A stretch of DNA of 64,000 nucleotides, from NCBI RefSeq assembly GCF_001895205.1, contig NZ_BDJF01000006.1, positions 445,581 through 509,580 on the forward strand. The letters run 5' to 3'. A program made the position numbers and the translations under genes. This DNA comes from Vibrio injensis (GTDB lineage Bacteria; Pseudomonadota; Gammaproteobacteria; Enterobacterales; Vibrionaceae). The notes beneath the pieces were generated by a model, which saw nothing but the letters and a program-made list of their open reading frames with translations, made no database searches and was not told where the DNA came from. This document shows positions 48,445 to 61,789 of this stretch, piece after piece (the first letter of the stretch is position 1; each line of letters opens with the position of its first letter).

Positions 48445-49776
48445 TTACCTTTTCGTGTAGGCGTAGTGTTTAGCTAGCGCTGCAAAAGCGTCTCCCCTAG
48501 CCATAAAGTTGTTAAACTGATCAAAGCTAGCACAAGCGGGAGAGAGTAATACCATATCCCCAGCTTTTAATTGTGGATGAATCTCTTCAATGATCGCAGG
48601 TAAACTTGGGTAGTACTGTGCTGAAGGGTGTAATGGCATAAATTGTTGCCCATCAATGCCGAAACAGCATAATTTAACCGGTAAAGTGGCTAAAACAGGC
48701 TTCAAAGGCGTAAAATCCGCACCTTTTCCGACACCACCAACCAGCAAATAAAGATCACCGTCTATCACAAGACCAGATAAGGCGGCCAAGGTACTGGCCA
48801 AATTAGTCGCCTTGGAATCATTGACCCAGCGAATGCCATCATACTCTACAACCAGTTGGCAACGGTGTGTCAATCCAGTGTAAGACTTTAACGCCTCTAA
48901 TGCGTGGGTATACTCTATATTTAGGGCGTCTAAAAGTGCGAGAACCGTTAATGCATTGGCGATATTATGCCGTCCGACAAGGCTCAATTGCGAAACTGCC
49001 AGCACTGGCGTTCCTTTGACCGATAAATATTCCTCACCCTGATGTATCTGTAGCGAGTAATCGGCAGCGCCGTTTAAACCAACGCTGAGTATTGGCCCTG
49101 AAAAATCATCCGGTAACGTTTGTCGATCATCAGCATTAATCACCGCGGTTTTAGCATGGTTAAAAATACGTAGCTTGGCTTGGCGATACTCCGCCATTCC
49201 AGAGTAGCGATCCATATGATCTTCGGACAAATTTAAAAATGCCGCCGCGGCTATCGATAAATGATGAGTCGTTTCCAACTGAAAGCTCGATAACTCTAAA
49301 ACATAGAGATCAGCCGCTTCCGCTAATAGATCGAGCGCGGGCACACCAATATTGCCTCCCACCGCCGTTTTCACGCCCGCCGCTTTCGCCATTACTCCAG
49401 TTAAGTCGGTGACCGTACTCTTACCGTTCGAGCCGGTAATGGCAATCACAGGCTTATCAACATGCCAAGCAAATAACTCAATATCACCCACCACCGGAAT
49501 GCCAGCAGCAAGCGCTTGCTGTATTTCAGGCGTCGCTAATGCAATGCCTGGATTGGTGACGATCAAATCGGCATCAAGTAGCCAGTCCATATTCCAGCCA
49601 CCACAGTGCAAAGCTACGTGCTGATCCAAAGACTCTTGACCAGGAGGAGTGAGCCGAGTATCAATAACCCGAATCCGAAGCTCAGGATGATAGCGACGTA
49701 AATAGTTGACCACTGAAAGCCCAGTAATGCCTAGCCCAACCACCACAACTTGCTGAATATCTTGCCAACGGTTCAT
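48445..49776 (-). CDS. murD: UDP-N-acetylmuramoylalanine--D-glutamate ligase
   Basis: MurD adds D-Glu to UDP-MurNAc-L-Ala. The 443-residue product has an N-terminal fold [19 protein letters not shown] loop [30 protein letters not shown] and [12 protein letters not shown]. It lies 17 bp after mraY on the same strand. Confidence 0.97.
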   Translation of the reverse strand: MNRWQDIQQVVVVGLGITGLSVVNYLRRYHPELRIRVIDTRLTPPGQESLDQHVALHCGGWNMDWLLDADLIVTNPGIALATPEIQQALAAGIPVVGDIELFAWHVDKPVIAITGSNGKSTVTDLTGVMAKAAGVKTAVGGNIGVPALDLLAEAADLYVLELSSFQLETTHHLSIAAAAFLNLSEDHMDRYSGMAEYRQAKLRIFNHAKTAVINADDRQTLPDDFSGPILSVGLNGAADYSLQIHQGEEYLSVKGTPVLAVSQLSLVGRHNIANALTVLALLDALNIEYTHALEALKSYTGLTHRCQLVVEYDGIRWVNDSKATNLASTLAALSGLVIDGDLYLLVGGVGKGADFTPLKPVLATLPVKLCCFGIDGQQFMPLHPSAQYYPSLPAIIEEIHPQLKAGDMVLLSPACASFDQFNNFMARGDAFAALAKHYAYTKR

Positions 49777-49793
49777 GACTCTGCCTCTACGGA

Positions 49794-50876
49794 TTAGCGT
49801 ACTTTTAAGGTCGCTAGACCAATCAAAACTAGCACAATAGAGATAATCCAGAAACGCACAATCACTCGCGGCTCTGGCCAGCCTTTTAACTCATAATGGT
49901 GATGAATGGGTGCCATTCTAAAAATACGCTGACCACGCAATTTGTAGGAGCCGACCTGCAAGATAACCGAGATAGTTTCCATCACAAATACCCCGCCCAT
50001 AATTACCAATAGCAGCTCTTGTCTGACCAAAACCGCGATAATACCGAGCGCCCCACCCAAAGCTAATGAACCGACATCGCCCATAAAAACTTGCGCTGGA
50101 TAAGTGTTAAACCATAAAAAGCCAAGACCTGCGCCAACGATAGCCGTACAAACGACAACCAGCTCTGAGGTATAAGGAATATGGGGGATATGCAGATAGT
50201 TAGCAAAATTAACGTTACCCGTTGCCCAAGCAATCACCGCAAAAGCCGCTGCGACTAAAATGGTCGGCATTATCGCTAATCCATCTAGCCCATCCGTTAA
50301 ATTTACCGCGTTACTGGTACCAACGATCACAAAGTAAGTTAAAGCTATATACAACAGACCAAGCTGCGGCATCACATCTTTGAAAAAGGGCACGACTAAC
50401 TGAGTAGCAGCCGTGTCTTGACCATGGGCATAAAGAGCAAAAGCGACCACGAGAGCAATAACCGATTGCCAAAAATACTTCCAACGCGCAATTAAACCAT
50501 CACTATTTTTACGTACGACTTTACGATAATCATCAATAAAACCAATCACGCCATAGCCAAAAAGAACAGCTAAAACTGCCCACACATAAGGGTTACTCAA
50601 GTTTGCCCACAGTAATACCGTGATGATGATAGAAGCCAAAATCATCACCCCGCCCATGGTTGGCGTACCACGTTTGCTAAAATGCGACTCAGGACCATCA
50701 TTACGAACCACTTGACCGATTTGCAGCATTTGAAGACGCTTAATTAATCTTGGGCCCATCCAGAGAGATAAACTCAATGCGGTCAAAATACTCACGATGG
50801 CCCGAAAGGATAAATATTCAAACAAACGAAAGAATGAAAAGTAGGGCTGGAGTAACTCCGCAAGCCAAATAATCAT
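49794..50876 (-). CDS. mraY: Phospho-N-acetylmuramoyl-pentapeptide transferase
   Basis: MraY forms lipid I from UDP-MurNAc-pentapeptide and undecaprenyl phosphate. The 360-residue product (E. coli 360) has ten membrane spans and the family residues in GFIDDYRK (metal-binding Asp pair), [30 protein letters not shown] and [13 protein letters not shown]. Its ATG overlaps the murF stop by 4 bases. Confidence 0.98.
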   Translation of the reverse strand: MIIWLAELLQPYFSFFRLFEYLSFRAIVSILTALSLSLWMGPRLIKRLQMLQIGQVVRNDGPESHFSKRGTPTMGGVMILASIIITVLLWANLSNPYVWAVLAVLFGYGVIGFIDDYRKVVRKNSDGLIARWKYFWQSVIALVVAFALYAHGQDTAATQLVVPFFKDVMPQLGLLYIALTYFVIVGTSNAVNLTDGLDGLAIMPTILVAAAFAVIAWATGNVNFANYLHIPHIPYTSELVVVCTAIVGAGLGFLWFNTYPAQVFMGDVGSLALGGALGIIAVLVRQELLLVIMGGVFVMETISVILQVGSYKLRGQRIFRMAPIHHHYELKGWPEPRVIVRFWIISIVLVLIGLATLKVR

Positions 50877-52234
50877 GAGAATTTCTCCTTAAGTGCAGCA
50901 ACAATCTTACTCATACCTGAACTGTTCGCCCCTTTCACTAACAACACATGAGGTTGAGAGGCGCGAACTTCGAGTTGCTGCGCAATAAATATCAGCATGT
51001 CTTGATGTGTTAAAAAGTGCTGTCCGTGACACCGTTGGCTAATCACTCGCGCATCCTCTCCGTACGTCAAGACATAGTCAAATTGGAATGGGGCAGCATG
51101 TTCACCGACTTGTTGGTGAAGTGCAAGACTTTCTGTGCCTAATTCCGCCATATTACCTAAAATTAACCAACGACAACCAGAGAAAGAAGCCAGCAGTTCA
51201 ATGGCAGCTTTCATCGCCGGAACACTTGCGTTATAGCTGTCATCAATAAGACGAATCATCGGAGTTAACTGGCTAACGTCAACTCGACCTTTCACAGCAG
51301 ATAACTGAGCAAGACCAGCGGCCACGTTTTCTAAGCTCGCGCCCATTTCGATTGCTAATGCGCTAGCAGCGAGTGCGTTACTGACATTATGCTGGCCTAT
51401 TATTCCTAATGTTACGGGTTGTTCACCTTGTGGTGTATGTAAGATGAAACTGGCTTCTCCCGCTTGATTTAACGCTATTTGCGAGGCAAAAAAGTCAGCG
51501 TTCTGCTGGTTAACGGAAAAGGTTTTGACTTGTTTATCAGCCAATACTTTACTCCATAGCTCGCCACCATGACTATCCAAGTTAACCAGTGCCGTTTTTC
51601 CCGATGCGAGACCTTGATAAATCTCTCCTTTGGCTTGTTTCACGCCATCGATCGAACCAAAACCTTCCAAGTGAGCCGCAGCGACATTATTAACTAGCGC
51701 GACATCGGGCTTAACTAACTGGGTTGTATAAGCAATCTCACCAATATGATTGGCACCCAATTCAATCACCGCAAAATCATCTTCTTGGCTCGAGCGAAGT
51801 AAGGTAAGTGGTACACCAATATCATTATTGAAATTGCCAGCGGTATACAACACCTGACCTTTAGCACTTAAAATACTAGCAACCATTTCTTTGACCGTGG
51901 TTTTTCCACAGCTTCCGGTAATCGCAATGGTTGGCGTTTGGCACTGTTGATGAACCCAACACCCCAGTTGACCTAACGCTTGTTTGGTATTGCTGACGAT
52001 AATTTGCGCAACATCAACATCGAGAGCGCGTTCAACCATTAATGCTTTAGCGCCAGCATCTATCGCTTGCTGCGCAAACTGATGAGCATCAAAACGTTCA
52101 CCGACTAAGGCAACGAAAAGCCCTTCAGGCTCAATCCGACGCGTGTCGGTTGAAACAGACGAAATAATGCTATCCGCGCCCAGTAATTGACCTTGTACTA
52201 CGTGGCTGATCGTCGATAATTGAGTACTGATCAT
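50873..52234 (-). CDS. murF: UDP-MurNAc-tripeptide--D-alanyl-D-alanine ligase
   Basis: MurF adds D-Ala-D-Ala to complete the pentapeptide. The 453-residue product has the ATP loop [42 protein letters not shown] and [18 protein letters not shown]. It overlaps murE (ATGA) upstream and mraY (ATGA) downstream by 4 bases each. Confidence 0.98.
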   Translation of the reverse strand: MISTQLSTISHVVQGQLLGADSIISSVSTDTRRIEPEGLFVALVGERFDAHQFAQQAIDAGAKALMVERALDVDVAQIIVSNTKQALGQLGCWVHQQCQTPTIAITGSCGKTTVKEMVASILSAKGQVLYTAGNFNNDIGVPLTLLRSSQEDDFAVIELGANHIGEIAYTTQLVKPDVALVNNVAAAHLEGFGSIDGVKQAKGEIYQGLASGKTALVNLDSHGGELWSKVLADKQVKTFSVNQQNADFFASQIALNQAGEASFILHTPQGEQPVTLGIIGQHNVSNALAASALAIEMGASLENVAAGLAQLSAVKGRVDVSQLTPMIRLIDDSYNASVPAMKAAIELLASFSGCRWLILGNMAELGTESLALHQQVGEHAAPFQFDYVLTYGEDARVISQRCHGQHFLTHQDMLIFIAQQLEVRASQPHVLLVKGANSSGMSKIVAALKEKFS

Positions 52235-53718
52235 ACGGTTAACCCTAAAAGTTGTTGAGCTGACTCTCTGTCCGAATAATGAACGGTTTGATCGGCCAGT
52301 ACTTGGTAATCCTCATGCCCTTTGCCCGCTAACAAAATAATATCATCGGCATTGGCATGGGTCAGAGCATACTGTAGGGCCTGATAACGATTATGCTCAA
52401 TGTGCGCTTGAGCATGGCTTAATCCTGCGAGCATATCCTGTACGATAGCGTGCACAGACTCACTGCGCGGATTATCGTCGGTAAAAATAATGTTATCGGC
52501 AAATTGCTCAGCGATCGCCGCCATCATAGGCCGCTTACCGGTATCACGATCACCACCACAACCGAAAATCACCCACAATTTCCCCAAGCAATGTACACGC
52601 AAAGCACAAAGAGCTTTCTCTAGCGCATCAGGGGTATGCGCATAATCAACAACCACTTTCGCTTTACCCGGTGCGCTGAATAGCTCCATCCGTCCTAAAA
52701 CTGGCGTTAACTGCGGCGCAGTATCCAGCAAAGCTTGCTTACTAAATCCTAAACTTAATAACGTTGCCAACGAAAGTAGCAGATTACTGGCGTTAAACTC
52801 ACCGATTAAGGGGGCGTGTAAGTTGCCGTCCCCCCAACTGCCATCAAAGGCTAAGTGAATACCTTGCTCGGAATAGCTGACCGACGTCGCCCATAAGCAA
52901 CGCTCTGTCCTCGGCTGTTGATATAATGAAACCCCAACTAATCCGGGCCATTGTTCCGTCGCCCATTGCGCACCGACCGGATCATCAACATTCAAGATCG
53001 CTTGCTGACAATGATGTTCCGTAAATAGGGATTGCTTAGCTTTAGCGTACTCTTGCATCGTACCGTGGTAATCAAGATGGTCGCGACTTAGATTTGAAAA
53101 AACCCCTGCGATAAAGGGGAGAGCTTTGACTCGTCCTTGAACCAAACCATGAGAAGAAACTTCCATGGCGGTATATTGAGCCCCTTTATCCGCCAATTGA
53201 CGTAACGTGGCTTGTACTTCCAATGCATTGCCAGTGGTATTCATCGCTGGCTGTAATTGATTTAAAAACCCATTACCTGTGGTGCCCATTACGGCGGCAC
53301 GCTCCCCCAACAGTTCCAGCCATTGAGTGATTAATTGACTGATGGTCGTCTTACCATTAGTTCCGGTTACGGCGATCACTCGGTTTTCATGACCAGCATA
53401 AAAACGACCCGCTAATGCCGATAAATGCTTATCCAACGAGGCTAAATAGATGATCGGTTTACCATCAATATCGCTCATCGTACCATGAGGATGCTGTTCA
53501 TCGGCCTGAGCTAATACGAGATTAGCACCACAAGCCAATGCATCGATGATGAACTGTCGCCCATCAACAGCATGTCCGGCAACCGCCACAAACGTATCGC
53601 CTGGTTGTATTTTCCGACTATCGAGCTGCAAGTGCTGAATGGTTAACGAATTGAGTTGCGGATCATCAATCTTCATCCATGGTGCAAGCAATGTGGGTAA
53701 ACCTAGGGTTATCTTCAT
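52231..53718 (-). CDS. murE: UDP-MurNAc-L-Ala-D-Glu--meso-diaminopimelate ligase
   Basis: MurE adds the third peptide residue. The 495-residue product has ATP loop [26 protein letters not shown] and [13 protein letters not shown]. The motif DNPRSE identifies meso-diaminopimelate rather than lysine as the amino acid added. DapB of the same pathway lies 16 kb away in this window. It lies 36 bp after ftsI. Confidence 0.98.
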   Translation of the reverse strand: MKITLGLPTLLAPWMKIDDPQLNSLTIQHLQLDSRKIQPGDTFVAVAGHAVDGRQFIIDALACGANLVLAQADEQHPHGTMSDIDGKPIIYLASLDKHLSALAGRFYAGHENRVIAVTGTNGKTTISQLITQWLELLGERAAVMGTTGNGFLNQLQPAMNTTGNALEVQATLRQLADKGAQYTAMEVSSHGLVQGRVKALPFIAGVFSNLSRDHLDYHGTMQEYAKAKQSLFTEHHCQQAILNVDDPVGAQWATEQWPGLVGVSLYQQPRTERCLWATSVSYSEQGIHLAFDGSWGDGNLHAPLIGEFNASNLLLSLATLLSLGFSKQALLDTAPQLTPVLGRMELFSAPGKAKVVVDYAHTPDALEKALCALRVHCLGKLWVIFGCGGDRDTGKRPMMAAIAEQFADNIIFTDDNPRSESVHAIVQDMLAGLSHAQAHIEHNRYQALQYALTHANADDIILLAGKGHEDYQVLADQTVHYSDRESAQQLLGLTV

Positions 53719-53754
53719 GTCGATTTCACATTTTCATTTTGATTTGAATAAACA

Positions 53755-55488
53755 TTAGCGTTGAAAACGATTCTCATCAGGTGCGACATTTAAGATCTGT
53801 AACGCCCCTTTGATAATTTCAGCAAACACTGGACCAGCAACAGCACCACCATAGTAAGTATCCCCTTGCGGCTCATTAACCATGACCACCAGAGCAATAC
53901 GAGGGTTACTGACCGGAGCCACACCGGCGGTATAGGCAAAGTACTCATCACTGTATCCTCCAGCGACGGCTTTACGTGATGTCCCCGATTTAGCCGCAAT
54001 CCGATATCCCGGAACCGCAGAACGTACCGCCGTACCGCCCGGCTGAGTAACGGTTTCCAGCATCTCTAATACTTGTCTGGCGTATTTTTCTTCGACGACT
54101 CGCTGAGATAAGTCTTGACGATTACTATCAATTAAATAAATCGGTTGATAAACACCAAGATTACCTAATGTCGCATAAGCATGCGCTAATTGAATCGGTG
54201 TCACCGATAAACCATAACCGTAAGCTAATGTGGCAATTTCAAAAGGAGACCAGCGGCGGCGATTGGGGAAAATACCACTGCTTTCTCCGACAAGATTGAG
54301 CCCAGAAACTTCACCAAGCCCAACCGCACGATACATATCTAAGGTATCTTCTAAAGGCATATCCAGTGCTAATTTAGCCACACCGATATTACTCGACTTT
54401 TGTAAAATTACCTGCAAACTGGCTTTTCCGACCCGAGAAACATCTCGCACTCGGCTCCCACCAACTTGCATAATCCCATTACCCGTATCAATAATGGTAT
54501 TTTCATCGGCGGTTCCATTGGCTAACGCCGCAAGGACGACAAACGGTTTAACGGTTGACCCTGGCTCAAACGCATCCGTGATCACTCGATTGCGCATTTG
54601 AAAACTTTGCCAATCGCTACGATTATTAGGGTTATAAGAAGGGGCATTCACCATCGCTAGCACCGCTCCGGTTTTTACATCAAGCATCACCGCAGAAGCA
54701 GAAGTGGCGCGATAATCGGCCATCGCTTGTTTTACCGCACGAAAGGCAATAGCTTGCAAACGCTGATCAATGGTTAATTGCAGGGGTTTGCCTTCTTCCC
54801 GCTGTTCAAGAGCAATATTTTCAACTACTCGACCATACCGATCGCGGCGAATGATGCTTTTACCAGCCTCACCGGTCAGCCATTTATCATAGCTACGTTC
54901 AACCCCTTCCAAGCCATGACCATCAATTCCGGTCACGCCGATCAGATGCGCACTGACTTCTCCTGCCGGATAGTAACGACGTGATTCTGATTTAAGACCA
55001 ACCCCTACCAGTTTAAGCTCGCGAATGTACTTAGCCATTGCCGGACTCACTTGGCGCTGCAAGTAAACAAAACGGCGCGTACTGTTATCTTGAATTTTTT
55101 GCAGCATGGCTTGCCTATCTAGCCCCAACACATCGGCTAATGCGTGCCAACGTTCAAGCTCGTTAAAGCCACCCTCTCTAAAAATCACTAACGGATCCGC
55201 CCAGACGGCTTCGACCGGTACGCTCACCGCCAGTGCCTCACCATTTCGGTCTGAAATAATCCCGCGTGCGGAATGCAAAGTCAGCGCACGAATCGAGCGT
55301 AGATCCCCTTGCCGGATCAAATTGTCCGGTTCAATCACTTGAATAAAGGCAAGCCGAGCGATCAGTAAGCCAAAAATCAGCACCACGAAGGAGAGTAATA
55401 AATATAAACGCCAGTGGATCAAAACGGGCGGCGTTGACTTAGTCGGTGAGCTAGCGGCTAGCGCTTTTTTGGTCGGCTGTTTACTCAT
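53755..55488 (-). CDS. ftsI: Septal transpeptidase FtsI (PBP3)
   Basis: FtsI cross-links septal peptidoglycan. The 577-residue product has a short cytoplasmic start, one membrane span (WRLYLLLSFVVLIFGLLIA), a dimerisation/pedestal domain and a class B transpeptidase with Ser-x-x-Lys in FEPGSTVKPF, KSSNIG and KSGTS. The first ATG overlaps the ftsL stop by 4 bases. Length and motifs are normal. Confidence 0.98.
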   Translation of the reverse strand: MSKQPTKKALAASSPTKSTPPVLIHWRLYLLLSFVVLIFGLLIARLAFIQVIEPDNLIRQGDLRSIRALTLHSARGIISDRNGEALAVSVPVEAVWADPLVIFREGGFNELERWHALADVLGLDRQAMLQKIQDNSTRRFVYLQRQVSPAMAKYIRELKLVGVGLKSESRRYYPAGEVSAHLIGVTGIDGHGLEGVERSYDKWLTGEAGKSIIRRDRYGRVVENIALEQREEGKPLQLTIDQRLQAIAFRAVKQAMADYRATSASAVMLDVKTGAVLAMVNAPSYNPNNRSDWQSFQMRNRVITDAFEPGSTVKPFVVLAALANGTADENTIIDTGNGIMQVGGSRVRDVSRVGKASLQVILQKSSNIGVAKLALDMPLEDTLDMYRAVGLGEVSGLNLVGESSGIFPNRRRWSPFEIATLAYGYGLSVTPIQLAHAYATLGNLGVYQPIYLIDSNRQDLSQRVVEEKYARQVLEMLETVTQPGGTAVRSAVPGYRIAAKSGTSRKAVAGGYSDEYFAYTAGVAPVSNPRIALVVMVNEPQGDTYYGGAVAGPVFAEIIKGALQILNVAPDENRFQR

Positions 55489-55802
55489 TTAAGCTTAATC
55501 ACTACTTCTTTATCGGCATCTGGGCGCTTCATCTCTAATTCACGACTGGCAACATCTTGCACTCGACTATGCTCAGACAGCGCCGTCTCTTCTAAAATTA
55601 AATTACGCCACTCATTATCCAGATAGTCACGTTGCTGCATGGCCTCATTTTTTTCGGCAATCGCTTGACGAGTATGATGAGTGGTAAACACCACGCCCAT
55701 TGCAGTAGCAAAAATCATTAATAACAAACACAGGGGTAATCGACCGACCGTAAACAGGTCAATCACAATCAATTTAGCAAGATTTGGCTTAGAGACAGAC
55801 AT
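55485..55802 (-). CDS. ftsL: Cell division protein FtsL
   Basis: FtsL is a small bitopic protein that pairs with FtsB and activates FtsWI. The 105-residue product has an N-terminal cytoplasmic tail, one membrane span (LCLLLMIFATAMGVVF) and a periplasmic coiled coil with EKNEAMQQRDYLDNEWRNLI. It lies 9 bp after rsmH and overlaps ftsI by 4 bases. Confidence 0.96.
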   Translation of the reverse strand: MSVSKPNLAKLIVIDLFTVGRLPLCLLLMIFATAMGVVFTTHHTRQAIAEKNEAMQQRDYLDNEWRNLILEETALSEHSRVQDVASRELEMKRPDADKEVVIKLK

Positions 55803-55811
55803 AGTGAATAA

Positions 55812-56762
55812 TTACAACTTTTCTGCAATTCGTAATACTGAGCTACGAGAACGCGGATTGAGCGCCACTTCGTGATCGCTTGGCTTAATCGCTTTCCCCA
55901 CGGCTTTCAATTTTGCGCTGCCTAAGGCTTTAATTTGATCTTGCGTCAGTGGTAAGCCATGTGGCACATCGGGGCCTTTACTCTCTTTACGAATAAAACG
56001 CTTAACCATACGATCTTCTAACGAATGGAAACTGATCACCGATAAACGTCCTTGCGGCGCTAAAATCGACGCAGCTCCCTGTAAAGCGATATCAATTTCT
56101 TCTAATTCACTGTTAATGTAAATACGAAAAGCTTGAAAAGTCCGGGTCGCAGGGTGTTTTTTTTCTTTAAAACTTTTTGGTGCCACTTCCGAAATTAACT
56201 TTGCTAACTGACTGGTTCGAGTCAGTGGCTCGTTGTCTGGATTGTCACGATGAGCAACGATCGCTTTAGCAATCCGTCTTGCGTGTTTATCTTCGCCAAA
56301 TTCACGAATCACCCAAGTAATGTCATCCAATTCTGCGCTTAATAGCCACTGCGCAACCGAGACTCCTGAATTAGGGTCCATGCGCATATCCAACGGACCA
56401 TCTTTCATAAAACTGAATCCACGCTCAGCATCATCAAGTTGCGGTGACGACACCCCTAAATCAAATAACACCCCATCAACCTGACCTTGCAAATCATAAC
56501 GCTGGGCATACTCTGCAATGCCCGAAAAAGGGCCATGAATGATGGTAAACCGTGGATCATCAATTTTACTTGCCTCAGCAATGGCTTGAGGATCGCGATC
56601 AATACTGTATAAACGCCCTTCTGGACCTAATTGAGCTAATATCGTACGGCTATGACCACCGCGGCCAAAAGTCCCATCGATATAAATACCATCGGGTTTG
56701 ATCGCCAATCCATCGATGGATTCATGAAGCAGCACTGATACGTGTTGGAAAGATTCAGTCAT
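55812..56762 (-). CDS. rsmH: 16S rRNA m4C1402 methyltransferase RsmH
   Basis: RsmH methylates N4 of C1402 in 16S rRNA, while RsmI (encoded 0.7 kb away) adds the 2'-O-methyl group to the same base. The 316-residue product has [19 protein letters not shown], the SAM site [26 protein letters not shown] and [16 protein letters not shown]. It is the first gene of the wall cluster here; the mraZ gene normally before it is absent, and rnpB with its terminator stands 145 bp upstream. Confidence 0.97.
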   Translation of the reverse strand: MTESFQHVSVLLHESIDGLAIKPDGIYIDGTFGRGGHSRTILAQLGPEGRLYSIDRDPQAIAEASKIDDPRFTIIHGPFSGIAEYAQRYDLQGQVDGVLFDLGVSSPQLDDAERGFSFMKDGPLDMRMDPNSGVSVAQWLLSAELDDITWVIREFGEDKHARRIAKAIVAHRDNPDNEPLTRTSQLAKLISEVAPKSFKEKKHPATRTFQAFRIYINSELEEIDIALQGAASILAPQGRLSVISFHSLEDRMVKRFIRKESKGPDVPHGLPLTQDQIKALGSAKLKAVGKAIKPSDHEVALNPRSRSSVLRIAEKL

Positions 56763-56906
56763 AATATTCTCGTTTCGCTGAACAAAGCGCGATTGATGCG
56801 TCGTTAGTGTACCGTTTTCACACTCGACCGCTACCCATAAGCATAGACAGGACGTGACATTGCGCTAAGTTTAATGGTTTTGCTATCAGCTAAGTCAATA
56901 AAAAGC

Positions 56907-56940
56907 AAAAAACCCATCATAACCGCGAAGCTATGATGGG
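56907..56940 (-). terminator. rnpB terminator
   Basis: CCCATCATA and TATGATGGG form the stem, with a loop containing GCTTCGCGGT on the minus strand, followed by six T. It comes directly after the rnpB 3' end. Confidence 0.85.
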
Positions 56941-56947
56941 CCTGAAA

Positions 56948-57343
<396 letters not shown>

Positions 57344-57349
57344 TCACGG

Positions 57350-57378
57350 ATTCTATAGATAAGCATCGTGACTGTCTA
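57350..57378 (-). promoter_or_regulatory. rnpB promoter
   Basis: TAGACA and TAGAAT are separated by 17 bp on the minus strand, and the RNA start falls 7-8 bases after the -10. Confidence 0.65.
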
Positions 57379-57431
57379 GCACCAATCTCGAACCGGCCAA
57401 GAATTCGATACAATCGCTCAAAAAGCCTGCA

Positions 57432-58295
57432 TTAGCTTAAGTTTTCAAGCCCCCACTTATACAGAGCATTTTTCTTCACGTTATAGATTTCTGCGGCTAA
57501 AGCTGCCGCTTTTTTTAAGGGTAACCCTTTACTTAGAATGCTCAAACTTCTTAATGCCTCTTCCGGTAACGCTTGATTCGATTCTTCTCTGCTACCATGA
57601 ATTAATAAGACCATCTCTCCGCGTTTGCGATTTTCATCTTGATTAATCCACTCAATCAACTCGCCAAGCGGCAACCCTTGGATGGTTTCAAAGGTTTTGG
57701 TGAGCTCACGAGCCAATACCACTTGACGATCTGGGCCTAAAATTTCCAACATATCCTGCAGCGATTCATTGATTCGATGCGGAGATTCATAAAAAATACA
57801 CGTTCGCTCAACTTTGGCTATTTCTAAAAACTTATCTTTGCGCCCTTTACTTTTGGCTGGCAAAAAACCTTCAAAACTAAACCGATCCGAAGGTAAACCA
57901 GAAGCACTCAGTGCCGTAATCACCGCACAAGCACCAGGAAGAGGGACAACTTTAACACCCGCTTGACGACATTGATTGACTAAGTGGTAACCTGGATCAC
58001 TGATCAGCGGTGTACCAGCGTCCGAAACGAGCGCTATCGACTGGCCAGATAATAATTTATCAACTAATGCTTGAGCTTTGTGCTGTTCATTGTGATCATG
58101 CAAAGCGAACGTTTTAGTTTGGATATTGAAGTGAGCAAGCAGTTTACCTGTGTGACGTGTATCTTCAGCGGCGATAATATCGACCTGAGCAAGGACATCA
58201 AGGGCGCGTTGGGTGATATCCCCTAGATTGCCAATTGGCGTCGGGACAATATAGAGGGTTGCTCCCTCTGCGGACACGGTTTTGTTATCTGTCAT
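57432..58295 (-). CDS. rsmI: 16S rRNA 2'-O-ribose C1402 methyltransferase RsmI
   Basis: RsmI completes modification of C1402 begun by RsmH. The 287-residue product is a tetrapyrrole-methylase-fold enzyme with [44 protein letters not shown] and [10 protein letters not shown]. It is divergent from lpoA as in E. coli; the promoters share about 50 bp plus the 5' end of this gene. Confidence 0.97.
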   Translation of the reverse strand: MTDNKTVSAEGATLYIVPTPIGNLGDITQRALDVLAQVDIIAAEDTRHTGKLLAHFNIQTKTFALHDHNEQHKAQALVDKLLSGQSIALVSDAGTPLISDPGYHLVNQCRQAGVKVVPLPGACAVITALSASGLPSDRFSFEGFLPAKSKGRKDKFLEIAKVERTCIFYESPHRINESLQDMLEILGPDRQVVLARELTKTFETIQGLPLGELIEWINQDENRKRGEMVLLIHGSREESNQALPEEALRSLSILSKGLPLKKAAALAAEIYNVKKNALYKWGLENLS

Positions 58296-58346
58296 TTGTT
58301 TACCATCACTTCAACGATTAATATAGAGACAATTTTACACGGAATA

Positions 58347-60156
58347 ATGAAAGAACCCATGGCTATGAAAAACCATCAGAGATGCAGTGTAACACGCTTA
58401 CTCACTCCCGTTGCATTGGCAATCATGCTAGCGGCTTGTTCAACTACACCGTCAGTACCAACGTCTGTACAGATCACCGATAAACCACAACTATCGGCCC
58501 AAACCTATTTAATGCGCGCCGATAGCAGCCAAGGCAGCTTACAAAATGACTGGCTCATCATGGCACTCAAAGCTGCTGTGGCCGACAACGATTCCGCACA
58601 GGCAGAATTATTGATTCGCCGTATATCAAAACAAACTTTGAGTGAGACTCAGCAGGCAGAGTGGCAACTCGCTCGCGCCCAGTTATCGTTTAATCAACAG
58701 CAATATCAAACGGTCTTATCGCGGCTCAGTTTCCCTACTGATTGGCGCTTAGACCCACTACAATGGCAGAAGTACTATCAACTGAGAGCGGACAGTTTGC
58801 TTGCGCTGGATCGTGCCTTTGACGCGAATCGGGAACTCGTTGGGTTGTATGAACATTCGACGTCTGACCAGCAATCAATCATCGCACAACAAATTTGGCA
58901 GAATTTTGATGGCTACTCTAGCTCAACCATTACAACACTAAGCACTGGAGCAGATGAAGAGATCCTCGATGGTTGGTTGCAACTGGCTATCTATGTCAAA
59001 ACGCTCGGTAGCGATTTACCACAATTAAAAAATACCTTAGAAAAATGGTTGAAAGAGAACGCTTCACACCCTGCGGCTCGTTATACACCTCAAACGATCA
59101 GTGATATTTTAGCATTAGATCTCGTGCAACCAACGCATACCGCCTTACTCCTACCGCTCAGTGGTCGTTTTGCCAAGCAAGCAGAGTTAATTCGCGACGG
59201 TTTTATCATGGCAATGATGAACGATCCTCAACGTGATCCACAAGCGACCCTCACTATTTTGGATACCAATACGGAAAGCTTAGAAAAAGTTGATGCAATT
59301 TTGGCAGAAAAAAAGGTTGATTTTGTCGTTGGCCCGCTGATTAAAAGCGATATCGAAAAGTTACAAGCTTTTCAGAAAAAACGCGGCCAAGCAATTCCAA
59401 CCTTAGCACTGAATATTCCGGACAACATTGAGCAATCAAGTAATACTTGTTATCTCACTCTCTCTCCTGAGCAAGAGGTCGCGCAAGCGGCGAAATATTT
59501 GTTCAATCAAGGCTATCGATACCCATTAATTTTAGCACCACAAGGTAGCTATGGTGATCGCGTGGTAGAAGCTTTCAATCAAGAGTGGCGTCAATACAGT
59601 ACCAATAAAGTCGCGGTGAACCTATTTGGTGACAAACGACAGTTACAACGCAATATCAACAACGTTTTTGGTCTTCAAGCAAGCCAACAGAATATTACCC
59701 AAATGAACTCATTATTGGGTATTGGTTTAGAGAGCCAACCACGTAGTCGACGCGACATTGATGCCGTTTATATTGCTGCAGGTATTGCTGACCTCACGTT
59801 GATCAAACCTTTTATTGAAGTAGCGATCAACCCAGATACGCGTCCACCTAAACTATTTTCTAATTCAAACAGCAACAGCGGAGGTCGTCAATTTGAGGAT
59901 CTCACTGGGATCACTTATAGCGATATTCCACTGTTGATAGAGTCTGGTAACCCTGTTGCCACTCAAGCGGCTGAACTTTGGCCACGAACGTCCAATGCTG
60001 ATCGTCGCTTGCAAGCACTCGGGATGGATGCCTATCAACTGATGCTTGAACTCCCACAAATGAAAGTGGTCAAAGGATACACAATTTCAGGCCAAACAGG
60101 TGTACTCGGCATTGATGACAACTGCGTCGTACTGCGTGAAATTAGCTGGGCAGAGC

Positions 60157-60170
<14 letters not shown>
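58347..60170 (+). CDS. lpoA: Penicillin-binding protein activator LpoA
   Basis: LpoA is an outer-membrane lipoprotein that reaches through the periplasm to activate PBP1A. The product has a signal peptide ending AIMLAAC with the lipidated Cys, an N-terminal TPR-like helical half (WLIMALKAAVADNDSAQAEL) and a C-terminal periplasmic-binding-protein fold (THTALLLPLSGRFAKQAELI). In-frame ATG codons at 58347, 58359 and 58365 are possible starts; 58347 has GGA close upstream. The frame extends to 58296, but that would abut the rsmI start. It overlaps yraN by 14 bp. Confidence 0.93.
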
Positions 60171-61123
<953 letters not shown>

Positions 61124-61126
61124 CTC

Positions 61127-61708
61127 ATGAAAAACATCCGGTTCAACTTACTGCCTTTACTTGCTCTAGTGTTTATCTTACCGCTCTCTGGCTGTGCTGG
61201 TTTTCTAGTGGCTGGAGCCGCTGCAACGGTTAACATTGCAACAGACCCTCGTTCAACCACTGAGCAATGGCAAGATAAAAACCTTGAATTAGAAATTACA
61301 GGCTTGAGTAATAAGCCCCCTTTTCGCAGTCAAATGCGTATCACGGCAAGCTCATTTCGAGGTACGGTAGTATTGATTGGCCAGTCACAAACGAGTGATC
61401 TGCTCGAGCAATTTATTGGTCAAGTCGAGCAATTAAAAGGAGTGAACCACCTACATAATCAAGTGAAAATACAGCCACCGTTAACCGTAGGCCAGGTCAG
61501 TAATGACAGCTGGATCACCACCAAGGTCAAATCAGCCTTGTTGGCTAAGTCAGAGCTGCGCGGCGTGAAAGTCTCAGTAATCACTGAAAATAGAGAAGTG
61601 TTTTTACTCGGTTACGTCACTCAAGAACATGCAGAAATAGCAACTGATGTTGCACGTCACGTATCAGGGGTTAAGCAAGTCATCAAAGCGTTTGAATACG
61701 CAGATTAA
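61127..61708 (+). CDS. dolP: Division/outer-membrane stress lipoprotein DolP (YraP)
   Basis: DolP is an outer-membrane lipoprotein with two BON domains that keeps the envelope intact and gathers at division sites. The 193-residue product has a signal peptide with lipobox LSGC (Cys23), BON1 (SFRGTVVLIGQSQTSDLLEQ) and BON2 (ITTKVKSALLAKSELRGVKV). It starts 3 bp after diaA, and a strong terminator follows. Confidence 0.94.
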   Translation: MKNIRFNLLPLLALVFILPLSGCAGFLVAGAAATVNIATDPRSTTEQWQDKNLELEITGLSNKPPFRSQMRITASSFRGTVVLIGQSQTSDLLEQFIGQVEQLKGVNHLHNQVKIQPPLTVGQVSNDSWITTKVKSALLAKSELRGVKVSVITENREVFLLGYVTQEHAEIATDVARHVSGVKQVIKAFEYAD

Positions 61709-61737
61709 CACTTAATTAATCAAGCCATCGTATCAAT

Positions 61738-61767
61738 AAAAAAAGCAGCGTTACCGCTGCTTTTTTT
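61738..61767. terminator. Bidirectional terminator between dolP and sspB
   Basis: GCAGCG and CGCTGC form a tight stem with loop TTAC, flanked by seven A and seven T. It serves the convergent operons. Confidence 0.88.
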
Positions 61768-61789
61768 ATTGTCTTTCATCATCGAAGGT

